DNA of 14,063 nucleotides from Actinoplanes liguriensis (GTDB lineage: Bacteria; Actinomycetota; Actinomycetes; Mycobacteriales; Micromonosporaceae): positions 104,933 through 118,995 of the forward strand of contig KL571203.1 of the NCBI GenBank assembly GCA_000715855.1. The letters run 5' to 3'. The position numbers and the translations under genes are program-made. This document shows, piece by piece, positions 1 through 6,934 of this stretch (positions are counted from its first letter, which is position 1; the number at the start of each line of letters is the position of its first letter). The notes under the pieces were generated by a model. That model searched no databases. It saw only the letters and a program-made list of their open reading frames with translations, and was not told where the DNA came from.

Positions 1-81
1 GCCGGCCGAGGACGGGTGAGCGCCGGCCGAGGACGGGTGAGGGAGCGTGAGGGCACCGTATGAGGGCGAGTGAGGGCACCG
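1..81. repeat. short tandem direct repeats at the left contig end
   Basis: A 20-base unit, GCCGGCCGAGGACGGGTGAG, occurs at 1-20 and again at 22-41, giving an exact 21-base period. It is followed by a second short duplication, GTGAGGGCACCG, at 47-58 and 70-81. No protein is convincingly encoded here. The repeats could be a genuine intergenic minisatellite or an artefact of the contig end, where an assembler stopped in a repeated region. Nothing in the repeats resembles a CRISPR, attachment site or replication origin. Confidence 0.75.
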
Positions 82-480
82 GGTGACGGATGCGAACGGC
101 GATTCACGCTGAGATCGGCCGGCTCAAGGCTTCAGGTTCCGCGGGCGACGGCCGATCAGCCGCACGTGCTGCTCCGTTGCTACGCCGTGGTCACCACCCT
201 GCTGGTGGCGACGTATCCGGCGTGGCCGTTCGAGCTGCGCCAATGGCCGTTCCTGGCGGTGACGCTCGGCGCGGTGATGCCGGCCGTGGTGCTCGCGCTA
301 CGCCGTGCGCCGGCCGGAACCCGCGCCCCGTGGTGGGTCCGCATCGGGGTCAGCGTCGGCGCCGACGGGGCCGCGCCCGGCGACACGGTGGACGCCCTGC
401 TCCGCCGCGCCGACCTGGCCATTTACGAGGCGAAGAAGTCCAAGCGGGTCGGCGCGCTCAGCCTGGTTCTGGCAGCCTGA
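70..480 (+). pseudogene. internally deleted GGDEF (diguanylate cyclase-type) protein remnant
   Basis: The 136-residue reading frame joins two pieces that normally lie far apart. Residues about 33-80 (VLLRCYAVVTTLLVATYPAW and the following hydrophobic stretch ending LALRR) look like the first membrane segments of an actinobacterial membrane-bound diguanylate cyclase. Residues about 91-128 (RIGVSVG, then DALLRRADLAIYEAKKSKR) match the last quarter of a GGDEF domain. The rest of the membrane region and the GGDEF active-site loop itself are absent, so no cyclic-di-GMP synthesis is expected. The junction falls near 325-340 and keeps the frame. The start is uncertain: GTG at 70 opens the frame, and GTG at 166 starts immediately before the hydrophobic part. 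It is either a true deletion derivative or a misassembly, being only 70 bases from the contig end. Family recognition is by eye. Confidence 0.6.
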
Positions 481-521
481 CCCCTGGATCCGTACCGGTG
501 GATGAATTCCCTCGCCGGGCG

Positions 522-527
522 GGAACC
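522..527 (+). promoter_or_regulatory. candidate ECF-type -35 element (GGAACC) upstream of the first sigma gene
   Basis: The 481-557 gap holds GGGAACCTTT at 521-530. GGAAC is the common -35 core for extracytoplasmic-function sigma factors, and such genes are often autoregulated. A matching -10 about 16 bases downstream is not obvious, and the gene starts only about 30 bases later. This is a weak positional suggestion only. Confidence 0.25.
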
Positions 528-557
528 TTTCGCCGGGGCCAGGGACCTTGATGGGGT

Positions 558-1079
558 ATGAGGTTGATACGACGGGGGGACCTGGCCGGTTACGAGGAGT
601 TCGTGGCCGGCCGCTACCTCGGGATCGTGCGCTTCGGCGCGCTGCTGGCCGGTGACGGGCTGCTGGGCGAGGACCTCGCCCAGGAGGGGCTGATCGCGGC
701 CTACCGCTCGTGGCACCGGCTGAGCGCGCCGGACGGGCGGCCCGAGGCGTACGTGCGACGGGTGATGGTCCGTGCCGCGATGCGCGCCCGGCGGCGGCGA
801 TGGCGTGGCGAGGTGCCGACCGGGGAGTTGCCGGACGAGGGCCGGCAGGAGTTCGCGGAGCACTCCGACCTCAGCGTCCAGATCTTCGCCGTGCTGCGGC
901 GGCTGCCCGTCGACCAGCGCGTCGTGCTCGTGCTGCGGTTCTGGGCGGACGCCACCGAGAGCGAGGTCGCGCAGATCCTGGGCATCGCCGTCGGCACGGT
1001 CAAGAGCCGTACGTCCCGGGCCCTGGCCGCGTTGCGCGCCGACGGGCTGCTCACCTCGTCCGTGAAGGAGATGCCGTGA
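558..1079 (+). CDS. SigE-family (ECF-type) RNA polymerase sigma factor
   Basis: This 173-residue protein has the two-domain layout of small group IV sigma factors. Region 2 spans about residues 10-80, with LGEDLAQEGLIAAYRSW as the core helix and a basic RARRRRWR tail. Region 4 spans about 105-165, with the helix-turn-helix ESEVAQILGIAVGTVKSRTSRALAALR that reads the -35 element. There is no region 1 or 3, as expected for the family. It resembles the actinobacterial SigE-type group rather than a housekeeping sigma. The start ATG at 558 gives the family's usual length, though its ribosome binding site is weak. The stop codon overlaps the GTG of the next gene by 4 bases (GTGA), so the two are probably translationally coupled. 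The downstream membrane protein is the likely regulator of its activity. The genes it controls cannot be read from the window. Confidence 0.9.
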   Translation: MRLIRRGDLAGYEEFVAGRYLGIVRFGALLAGDGLLGEDLAQEGLIAAYRSWHRLSAPDGRPEAYVRRVMVRAAMRARRRRWRGEVPTGELPDEGRQEFAEHSDLSVQIFAVLRRLPVDQRVVLVLRFWADATESEVAQILGIAVGTVKSRTSRALAALRADGLLTSSVKEMP

Positions 1080-1999
1080 ACCCGAACGAGATCACTGAAC
1101 TGCTCGACCGCGCGGCCTCCTCGGTGACCCCGGCCGGGTCCGACCCGGTCACCACGATGGTCCGTCTCGGGCGGCGCAGCGCGAACCGCCGCCGCGCCTG
1201 GGCCGCGGCGGTCGCCACCGGGGTGGTCGCCCTGGCCGTGCCGCTCGCGCTGGGCTTTCCGGGTGACGCGAAGCCCACGCCGTCCACGACGGTCGCCTTC
1301 GGGGGCCTGACCATAACCGTGCCGGACGGGTGGAAGACGACGAAGGCGGCCCGGTTCGATCCCTGCACGGCCAAGCCAGACACCATCTACTTCGTCGACA
1401 CCGTGGAGCCCTCGCACGCCTGCGCACCGAGCGACCAGGCCTGGATCGCGGTTCAACCGGAGGGCACCGGAGGCCTGCTCTCACCGCCGGTGCTGGTGTC
1501 CAAGGACGCCAACGTCCTCGAGGGCGAGGACACCATGAACGGGCTGTGGCGTTACAGGGCGTTCGGCGGCGCCGGCACGACAGCCGGGCTGGTCCTCCCC
1601 GACCTCCCGGAGAAGAGGCGCTCCGAGCTGCTCGAACTGACCACCTGGCCGGCCGGTCCGGCCGCCCCGCCCGGCGGTGGCCTGACCTTGCCCAAGACCA
1701 TCACCAGCGTCTCCATCGACGCGCCGGGCGTACCCACCGCGACGGACGCCAAGACGCTGAACCGGATCCGGGAGCAACTCGCCGGACTGACCGAGCCCGT
1801 GCCGGCCGGCGAGGAGTGCGTGCTGAAGTCACCGGGCTCGGTCGGGCTCGGCTTCAACGACGGCATCATCGTGGTTCTCGGCGACGCGACCTGCCCGCAG
1901 GCCGTCTCGGACCACGGCGGCCGCGTGCGGGTGCCGGCCAGCCTCGGCAAGGAGTTGTTCGACGAGGTCCTGAAGAACAACTCACCCGCCGGGGGCTGA
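1076..1999 (+). CDS. single-pass membrane protein coupled to the sigma factor; putative regulator of it
   Basis: The start is GTG at 1076, overlapping the sigma stop, with a good ribosome binding site (GAAGGAG, 1064-1070) five bases upstream. The 307-residue protein has a cytoplasmic head of about 40 residues ending in RRSANRRR, one membrane helix at about 41-61 (WAAAVATGVVALAVPLALG), and an exported domain of about 245 residues containing FGGLTITVPDGWK. Four cysteines in the exported part (in DPCTA, HACAP, EECVL, ATCPQ) could form two disulfides. There is no HxxxCxxC zinc anti-sigma motif. Position and topology suggest that it senses something outside and restrains the sigma factor, but that is inference. 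No enzyme family is recognised. Its TGA lies inside the left arm of the downstream hairpin. Confidence 0.8.
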   Translation: MNPNEITELLDRAASSVTPAGSDPVTTMVRLGRRSANRRRAWAAAVATGVVALAVPLALGFPGDAKPTPSTTVAFGGLTITVPDGWKTTKAARFDPCTAKPDTIYFVDTVEPSHACAPSDQAWIAVQPEGTGGLLSPPVLVSKDANVLEGEDTMNGLWRYRAFGGAGTTAGLVLPDLPEKRRSELLELTTWPAGPAAPPGGGLTLPKTITSVSIDAPGVPTATDAKTLNRIREQLAGLTEPVPAGEECVLKSPGSVGLGFNDGIIVVLGDATCPQAVSDHGGRVRVPASLGKELFDEVLKNNSPAGG

Positions 2000-2038
2000 C
2001 CGTCCCCTGGTCATAACCGGGGGTCAGGGGACGGTCAG
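1996..2038. terminator. bidirectional hairpin terminator between convergent genes
   Basis: CTGACCGTCCCCTG (1996-2009) and CAGGGGACGGTCAG (2025-2038) form a perfect 14-bp stem with a 15-base loop. There is no T-run, as is usual in high-GC actinobacteria. The stop codon of the + gene (1997-1999) lies in the left arm and the stop of the - gene (2035-2037) lies in the right arm. Confidence 0.8.
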
Positions 2039-2652
2039 TCCAGGTCCGGGTCGCGTTTGCGGAAAACGTCGACGACGAACCACTCGTCCTCGTGGTGGAC
2101 CAGGCGGTCGAGCTCCGGGCGGGCGGCCACCTCGGCGTGGACGTTGAAGCCGTCGTAACCGCCGGGGTTCTCGCGGTCGCGGAAGTGGGCGACGAGCAGG
2201 TCGCCGCCCGGCTCCAGGCGGGCGAGCACGCCGTCGAGCATCAGCGCGAGATCCTCGGCGGAGAGGTAGTACAGCAGGTCGCCGATGACGATCAGGTCGA
2301 ACGTGTCGTCGGGGAGCTCGGCGGGCAGGAGTGCCCGCTCGACCCGTACGTGGGAGAGCTTGTCAACGGCGGTTCGCGCCTGGGCCACCGCTTCGTCGAC
2401 GCAGTCGACGGCCAGCACCGCGTCGCAGCGGGCGGCGAGCATCACGCTGAGCACGCCGACCGCGCAGCCGGGCTCGTAGGCGCTGCGGTACCGCGCCCGC
2501 GGCAGGCTGGCCATCGCGACCGCGTATTTCCGCTGGTCACTCCATTTGGTCTCGTTGTCCCAGGGGTCGTCCTTCGCCTCGTAGAGGCCGATGAAATGGT
2601 CGAGGGAGAAGGACGCCTCCGGCGGAACGGCATCACCCTGGGTACGTGTCAC
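2035..2652 (-). CDS. NodS-like SAM-dependent methyltransferase
   Basis: The 205-residue protein has a class I methyltransferase fold. The SAM-binding motif is YEPGCAVGVLS at residues 59-69, followed by the acidic residue of motif II in LAVDCVD (about 80-86) and motif IV in FDLIVIGDLLYYL (118-130). The N-terminal DHFIGLYEAKDDPWDNETKW is typical of the NodS-type group named after the rhizobial chitooligosaccharide N-methyltransferase. The substrate cannot be inferred, because these actinobacterial relatives are found in many contexts. The start GTG at 2652 is supported by GGGGAGA (plus-strand 2661-2667) eight bases upstream. It follows the membrane protein gene with a 20-base gap, so both are probably one transcript. 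No signal peptide is present, so it should be cytoplasmic. Confidence 0.85.
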   Translation of the reverse strand: MTRTQGDAVPPEASFSLDHFIGLYEAKDDPWDNETKWSDQRKYAVAMASLPRARYRSAYEPGCAVGVLSVMLAARCDAVLAVDCVDEAVAQARTAVDKLSHVRVERALLPAELPDDTFDLIVIGDLLYYLSAEDLALMLDGVLARLEPGGDLLVAHFRDRENPGGYDGFNVHAEVAARPELDRLVHHEDEWFVVDVFRKRDPDLD

Positions 2653-2672
2653 CCGCCGATTCTCCCCGGCGC

Positions 2673-3746
2673 TCAGTCCGACTGAACGGTCAGGGCACCC
2701 ACCCCGCCCTCCGAGTCGATCCGCAGATCCGCGTCGTCGCCGGAGCGGACCGTGTCGCCCTTGTCCACGGTCTTGTCGGTGTCGCCGTAGAGGGTGACCT
2801 TGCCGGCGCCCTTGCGGAAGAACGCCCGCACCGCCTCCTTGTCGTCGGTGACGATGCGCCAGGTCCCGATGCCGCCACGTTCCACGATCGGGATGGTGTC
2901 CTTCTGATCCGGAACGGACATGTCCACGGTCGCGGCACCCCCGATGAACTCGATCGCGCCGATCCGGCCGCGGGACAGGCCGAGGCCCGCTTCGCTCACC
3001 CCGCCCCGCATCCGCAGTGACCACTTCACGTCGTCGCTGAGCAGCACCTCGACCCGGGCCGAGCCGTTCTTCTTCCCGTTCGGGGTGACCGTGACCTTGA
3101 GCGTGCCGTCGTCGAACGTGGCCTTCGCGGTGATCGTGCTGTCGTCGCCGACGCCGACCCGGAAGAAGCCGCCGTCCACGTCACCGATCGCGAGCCGGAG
3201 CTGCGTGACGCCGTTGACCAGCTCGAACGTGGCCGCGGACGGGGTCGGCGGGGTCGTGGCGGCGGCGGGCGGCGGCGTGTTCGGGGCCGGCGCGGAGGAC
3301 GGGGCCGCGGGCGGCGAGGTGCCGATCGAGACCGGCGGCGTGGCCGGTGGCGTTCCCTCGGCGGTCGGCACGGGCAGCGCGGGAGCGGGGAGGGCCGCCG
3401 TGTCCGCACGGTCGGATCGCGCGTAGGAGACGGCCGCGAAGACGGCGCCGCCGGCGAGGAGGGCGACGGCGGCCAGCAGGACGACGGGCTTCCAATCCTT
3501 GCCGGTACGGCCGCCCGGCTCCCCGATCCACCGGGTGCCGGCCGGGTCGTCCCCGTCCGGCGTCTCCTCGGACGCGGGCCGGGTGTGCAGGGCGGGCCCG
3601 GTACGGGTGGCGTCCACCCCGGGCAGTTCGTAGTGGTCGGCGGGCGGCCCGATCCGCTGCGGGGCGTCGGGCCAGTAGTCGGAGATCCGGGGCAGGGCCG
3701 GTGGGGTCGCCGACGGGTCGTCGGTCTTCGGAACAGGACTTTCCAC
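2673..3746 (-). CDS. membrane-anchored protein with Pro/Ala/Thr linker and beta-rich exported domain
   Basis: I do not recognise a named family. The 357-residue protein has a cytoplasmic Pro/Asp-rich N-terminus of about 85 residues, one membrane helix at about 86-110 (WKPVVLLAAVALLAGGAVFA), a low-complexity Pro/Ala/Ser/Thr linker to about 173, and a C-terminal domain of alternating beta strands (ATFELVNGVTQLRLAIGDVD, KATFDDGTLKVTVTP, GAIEFIGGAATVDMSVPD, GKVTLYGDTD). The domain looks like the beta-helical, DUF4097-like surface domains, but that is only a resemblance. The start GTG at 3746 is chosen because GAGGAGA (plus-strand 3752-3758) sits five bases upstream. The frame stays open to an ATG at 3839 with no comparable site. 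It precedes the methyltransferase gene and is divergent from the AbfB protein, which has the same architecture. Confidence 0.75.
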   Translation of the reverse strand: MESPVPKTDDPSATPPALPRISDYWPDAPQRIGPPADHYELPGVDATRTGPALHTRPASEETPDGDDPAGTRWIGEPGGRTGKDWKPVVLLAAVALLAGGAVFAAVSYARSDRADTAALPAPALPVPTAEGTPPATPPVSIGTSPPAAPSSAPAPNTPPPAAATTPPTPSAATFELVNGVTQLRLAIGDVDGGFFRVGVGDDSTITAKATFDDGTLKVTVTPNGKKNGSARVEVLLSDDVKWSLRMRGGVSEAGLGLSRGRIGAIEFIGGAATVDMSVPDQKDTIPIVERGGIGTWRIVTDDKEAVRAFFRKGAGKVTLYGDTDKTVDKGDTVRSGDDADLRIDSEGGVGALTVQSD

Positions 3747-3861
3747 GTACGTCTCCTCGCTGCGGCCAGCCGGCACCCCATGTCCACGCCGGGTGGTCCG
3801 CTGAGGTATACGCATCGCCCCGTGGTTCGGTTCGGCCATCGGTGAGAAAAGATTTGTACGC

Positions 3862-3877
3862 GGTTTCCAGTGAAACC
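3862..3877. promoter_or_regulatory. 6-bp inverted repeat in the divergent intergenic region
   Basis: GGTTTC-CAGT-GAAACC forms a short symmetrical element in the 214-base gap between the divergently transcribed genes starting at 3746 (-) and 3961 (+). Its position suits an operator shared by both promoters. A 6-bp arm can occur by chance, so support is weak. Confidence 0.3.
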
Positions 3878-3878
3878 C

Positions 3879-3907
3879 TTGATATCCGGCACCCGTCCGA
3901 CAAAGAT
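3879..3907 (+). promoter_or_regulatory. candidate sigma-70-type promoter for the AbfB-domain gene
   Basis: TTGATA (3879-3884) matches the -35 consensus in five of six positions and is separated by exactly 17 bases from AAAGAT (3902-3907), a weak -10. This would give a leader of about 45 bases before the ATG at 3961. The local sequence is more AT-rich than the surroundings, as promoters in such genomes often are. Confidence 0.35.
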
Positions 3908-3960
3908 CCTTATCGCTTCATTAAGTTCGTTTGCGTCAGGTTCTGCAGGAAGCGAATTAC

Positions 3961-4854
3961 ATGCCGGAAGACGACCCCCAAGAGGCGTTGCGGGTCGGCG
4001 GCTGGGTGCCGCCGTATTCCCCCGAAGTGCAGTCCCGCAAAGCACCGGTCCGGCCCTTCACGCCCACCTCTTTCCCACCGGCCCCGATTCCCGGCTTCCC
4101 GGGATGGAACCGCAGGTCAGGACGGTTCCGCAGACGTGCCGCCCTGATGGCTGTCGCGATTGCCACCCTCGGGGTGGCCGGCGTGACCGCCGCCGGTCTC
4201 GGCAGTGCCGAGAAAGAGGGCGATCCGACGTTCCTTGCCGACGGTGTCCCGCCAGCGCCGTCGCCCGCCCGGACCGTCGTCGTCGCCCCGATCCCCAGTT
4301 CAAGACCAGTATTCTCCGGGAGCGCTCCCACGACGACACCCCCTCGGGATCGACCGGTTTCGAGGTCTTCCCCGTCACCGTCGAAGACCACTTCGAAGTC
4401 CACGTCAACACCGTCGGCCGTCACGTTGCGTGTCGGTTCGACGGTCGACCTACCCCTCGCCGACCGGCCCGGATATCGGGTCCGGCACCGCAATTTTCTA
4501 GGGCGGATAGACGCCATAGGCGCCGCCAGCAGCGCCCTCGACCGGGCCGACTCGACCTTCACGGTGCGTGCCGGCCTGGGGAATTCCGGATGCGTCTCGT
4601 TCGAATCTGTTAACTTTCCCGGCTATTTCATCCGGCACCAGAACTTCGAAATAAAGCTGACCCGGCAGGATCGGTCCGATCTGTTCGCGCGGGACGCCAC
4701 TTTCTGTCCGGTCACGATTCGCTCGGGTGCCGCACTTACGTTGCGATCGATCAATTATCCGAAACGGTTCGTCACCGAATCCGGCGGCCGGTTGTATCTG
4801 CGCGAGACGACCGCCGCGCAAGCTCTCGCACTCGTGCCCGGCACGGCGAGCTGA
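3961..4854 (+). CDS. membrane-anchored AbfB (CBM42) beta-trefoil protein
   Basis: The start is ATG at 3961, with AGGAAG (3947-3952) eight bases upstream. The 297-residue protein has a cytoplasmic Pro-rich head, a membrane helix at about 60-80 (ALMAVAIATLGVAGVTAAGL) after RFRRR, a Ser/Thr/Pro linker at about 95-152, and an AbfB domain at about 158-295. The domain shows the three trefoil repeats: RPGYRVRHRNF, SVNFPGYFIRHQNF and SINYPKRFVTESGGRLYL. AbfB/CBM42 modules are known to bind arabinofuranose side chains of hemicellulose in fungal and bacterial arabinofuranosidases. No catalytic domain accompanies it here, so it is likely a surface-tethered carbohydrate-binding or sensing protein, or a trefoil used for another ligand. 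Two cysteines, in NSGCVSF and TFCPV, could pair. It lies between the divergent beta-domain protein and the convergent galactosidase operon. Confidence 0.85.
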   Translation: MPEDDPQEALRVGGWVPPYSPEVQSRKAPVRPFTPTSFPPAPIPGFPGWNRRSGRFRRRAALMAVAIATLGVAGVTAAGLGSAEKEGDPTFLADGVPPAPSPARTVVVAPIPSSRPVFSGSAPTTTPPRDRPVSRSSPSPSKTTSKSTSTPSAVTLRVGSTVDLPLADRPGYRVRHRNFLGRIDAIGAASSALDRADSTFTVRAGLGNSGCVSFESVNFPGYFIRHQNFEIKLTRQDRSDLFARDATFCPVTIRSGAALTLRSINYPKRFVTESGGRLYLRETTAAQALALVPGTAS

Positions 4855-4861
4855 CAACTAC

Positions 4862-4896
4862 GTGAACCGGCGTTCGATTCTCGAACGCCGGTTCAC
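4862..4896. terminator. perfect hairpin terminator following the AbfB-domain gene
   Basis: GTGAACCGGCGTTCGA (4862-4877) pairs perfectly with TCGAACGCCGGTTCAC (4881-4896), giving a 16-bp stem with a 3-base loop only eight bases after the stop codon. No U-run follows. It is placed to end the + strand gene and may also act on transcripts from the - strand. Confidence 0.85.
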
Positions 4897-4902
4897 ATGA
4901 GC

Positions 4903-4945
4903 ACGCTGGGTGCTGCTTCAAGGCCCCCGAAGCAGCACCCAGCGT
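4903..4945. terminator. second perfect hairpin, proximal to the galactosidase operon end
   Basis: ACGCTGGGTGCTGCTTC (4903-4919) pairs perfectly with GAAGCAGCACCCAGCGT (4929-4945), giving a 17-bp stem with the loop AAGGCCCCC. It lies 12 bases beyond the stop of the - strand beta-galactosidase gene, so it is probably the terminator of that operon. It is symmetrical and could work in both directions. Confidence 0.85.
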
Positions 4946-4957
4946 CTGTCGATCAAA

Positions 4958-6934
4958 CTAGGAGCGCAGGATCACCACGCCGCGGGGTTCGAGAGTCCCG
5001 TCCTCGCCGAGGTCGACCGGCTCGGACGTACGGTTGATCAGGAACCGGTGGTCCCCGCGCCGGGCCAGCTCCACCCGCCCGCGCAGGGCCGGCGGCAACT
5101 CACTGGTCACCCCCGCGGCGTCCAGCAGGCCGGGCAGGACCACGGTCAGCCCGTCCGCGCCGAGCCGGGTGGAGACGTAGGCCGCGGATCCGGCGCCCAC
5201 CGCGCGCCGGGTGATCGCCGGGCGTTCCGCCTGGTCACCGGTCTTGTAGCGGGCGAGGATCTCGACCGCGGGATCGGTCACGTCGACCCGGTCGGTCCAC
5301 AGCGTGCCGGTCGTCCCGTTGTCCAGCTCGACGCTCTCCGCGTCGAGCAGCGGCGCGAACTCCTCGATCCGGATGCCGAGCAGATCCCGGAACGCCCCCG
5401 GATAACCGCCGAGCCAGATCTGGTCGTTCTGATCCACGATCCCGGAGAAGTACGTGGTGATCAGGTGCCCGCCGCCGGCCACGAAGGCGCCGAGCCGCTC
5501 ACGCAGCTCGTCCGGCACCACGTGCAAGATCGGCGCGATGACCAGGTCAAAGTCAAGAGCCCGGCTTGCGGGTACGACGTCAGCCCGGATCCCGAGGTCG
5601 AGCAACGCGGTGTACCAGTCCAGGGCCTCCTGGCGGTAGCGCAGCCGGTCGGTCGGATGCGAGTCGTGCTCGGACACCCACCACGACTCCCAGTCGAACA
5701 GGATCGCCACCTTCGCCGGCACCTTGTCGCTGCCGGCCAGATCCGCGAGGTCCCGCAGCCGGGCGCCGAGCTCGGCCACCGAGCGGAACAGCGCGGTGTC
5801 CTCCCCCGCGTGCGGCACCATCGCCGAGTGGTACTTCTCGGCGCCGGCCCTGGACTGCCGCCACTGGAAGAAGCAGACCGCGTCGGCGCCGTGCGCCACG
5901 TGCGTCAGGGAGTCCCGGTGCAGCTCGCCGGGCTTCTTGGCGACGTTGATCGGCTGCCAGTTGACCGCGCTGGTGGAGTGCTCCATCAGGAACCACGGCT
6001 TGCCGCCGGCGATGTTGCCGGTCAGGTTCGCCGAGAAGGAGAGCTCGTCGCGCGACTGCGGGCCGGGCAGCACGTAGTGGTCGTTGGAGATGAAGTCGAC
6101 CTCGGCGGCCCAGTCCGGGTAGTTCATCGTGTTCATCAGGCCCATCACCATGAAGTTCGTGGTGACCGGCACGTCCGGGCTGAGCTCGTGCAGCAGGTCC
6201 CGCTCGGCGCGCAGGTGGTCCTTGAGCGCGTCCGAGGAGAACCGCTTGAAGTCCAGGTTCTGCGTCGGGTTCGGGTGGGTGGCGGCCTGCCGGGGCGGGA
6301 TGATCTGGTCCCAGTCGGAGTAGCGCTGCGACCAGAAGTCGGTGCCCCACGCCTCGTTCAACCCGTCCAGCGTGACGTAGCGGTCCCGCAGCCAGGTGCG
6401 GAACGCGGTCGCCGCGTCGTCCGAGTAGTCGTAGACGTTGTGGCAGCCCAGCTCGTTGTTGACGTGCCAGGCGACCACGGCCGGGTGCTTGCCGTACCGG
6501 GTAGCCAGCGCGCGCACCAGGCGCAACGCGTGCGCCCGGAAGACCGGCGACGTGGGCCGCCAGTGCTGCCGGCCGCCCGGCCAGACGGTGTTGCCGAACT
6601 TGTCGACCGGCAGGATCTCCGGGTGCCGGGCGGTCAGCCACGGCGGCGGGGACGCGGTCGCGGTGGCGAGGTCGACCGAGATGCCACCGGCGTGCAGCAG
6701 GTCGATCACCTCGTCCAGCCAGGCGAAGTCGTACACCTCGGGCCGGGGTTGGATCCTGGCCCAGGAGAAGATCGCCAGCGAGACGACGGTGACTCCGGCC
6801 GCCTGCATCGCCCGCACGTCCTCGGCCCAGACCTCACGCGGCCACTGCTCGGGGTTGTAGTCGGCGCCGTACTCCAGGCGGGGCGCCCCGGCGCGGCGCA
6901 GCCAGCGCCGGGGCGTCGTGTTGTCCGTTGTCAT
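4958..6934 (-). CDS. GH42 beta-galactosidase
   Basis: The 658-residue enzyme hydrolyses terminal beta-D-galactosides. The TIM barrel occupies about residues 15-390. The acid/base glutamate is E161 in WHVNNELG and the nucleophile is E318 in KPWFLMEHS, the two signatures of glycoside hydrolase family 42. The barrel is followed by a trimerisation domain (about 395-600; VAILFDWESWW and GGGHLITTYFSG) and a small C-terminal beta domain ending in GVVILRS. Length is normal for the family. No signal peptide is visible, so it acts on imported oligosaccharide in the cytoplasm. The ATG at 6934 overlaps the TGA of the binding-protein gene (ATGA), which implies translational coupling. It is the last gene of the LacI-controlled operon. 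Both lactose-like and plant galactan-derived oligosaccharides are possible substrates. Confidence 0.96.
   Translation of the reverse strand: MTTDNTTPRRWLRRAGAPRLEYGADYNPEQWPREVWAEDVRAMQAAGVTVVSLAIFSWARIQPRPEVYDFAWLDEVIDLLHAGGISVDLATATASPPPWLTARHPEILPVDKFGNTVWPGGRQHWRPTSPVFRAHALRLVRALATRYGKHPAVVAWHVNNELGCHNVYDYSDDAATAFRTWLRDRYVTLDGLNEAWGTDFWSQRYSDWDQIIPPRQAATHPNPTQNLDFKRFSSDALKDHLRAERDLLHELSPDVPVTTNFMVMGLMNTMNYPDWAAEVDFISNDHYVLPGPQSRDELSFSANLTGNIAGGKPWFLMEHSTSAVNWQPINVAKKPGELHRDSLTHVAHGADAVCFFQWRQSRAGAEKYHSAMVPHAGEDTALFRSVAELGARLRDLADLAGSDKVPAKVAILFDWESWWVSEHDSHPTDRLRYRQEALDWYTALLDLGIRADVVPASRALDFDLVIAPILHVVPDELRERLGAFVAGGGHLITTYFSGIVDQNDQIWLGGYPGAFRDLLGIRIEEFAPLLDAESVELDNGTTGTLWTDRVDVTDPAVEILARYKTGDQAERPAITRRAVGAGSAAYVSTRLGADGLTVVLPGLLDAAGVTSELPPALRGRVELARRGDHRFLINRTSEPVDLGEDGTLEPRGVVILRS

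Noticed and set aside
1..41. CRISPR-like repeat
   Set aside because: There are only two copies in direct tandem with a single intervening base and no spacers.
90..551. Alternative + strand frame beginning MRTAIHAEIGRLKASG
   Set aside because: After the first 15 or so residues it becomes Arg/Gly/Pro-rich typical of an off-frame. A short piece of a different gene at its start cannot be excluded but is not supported.
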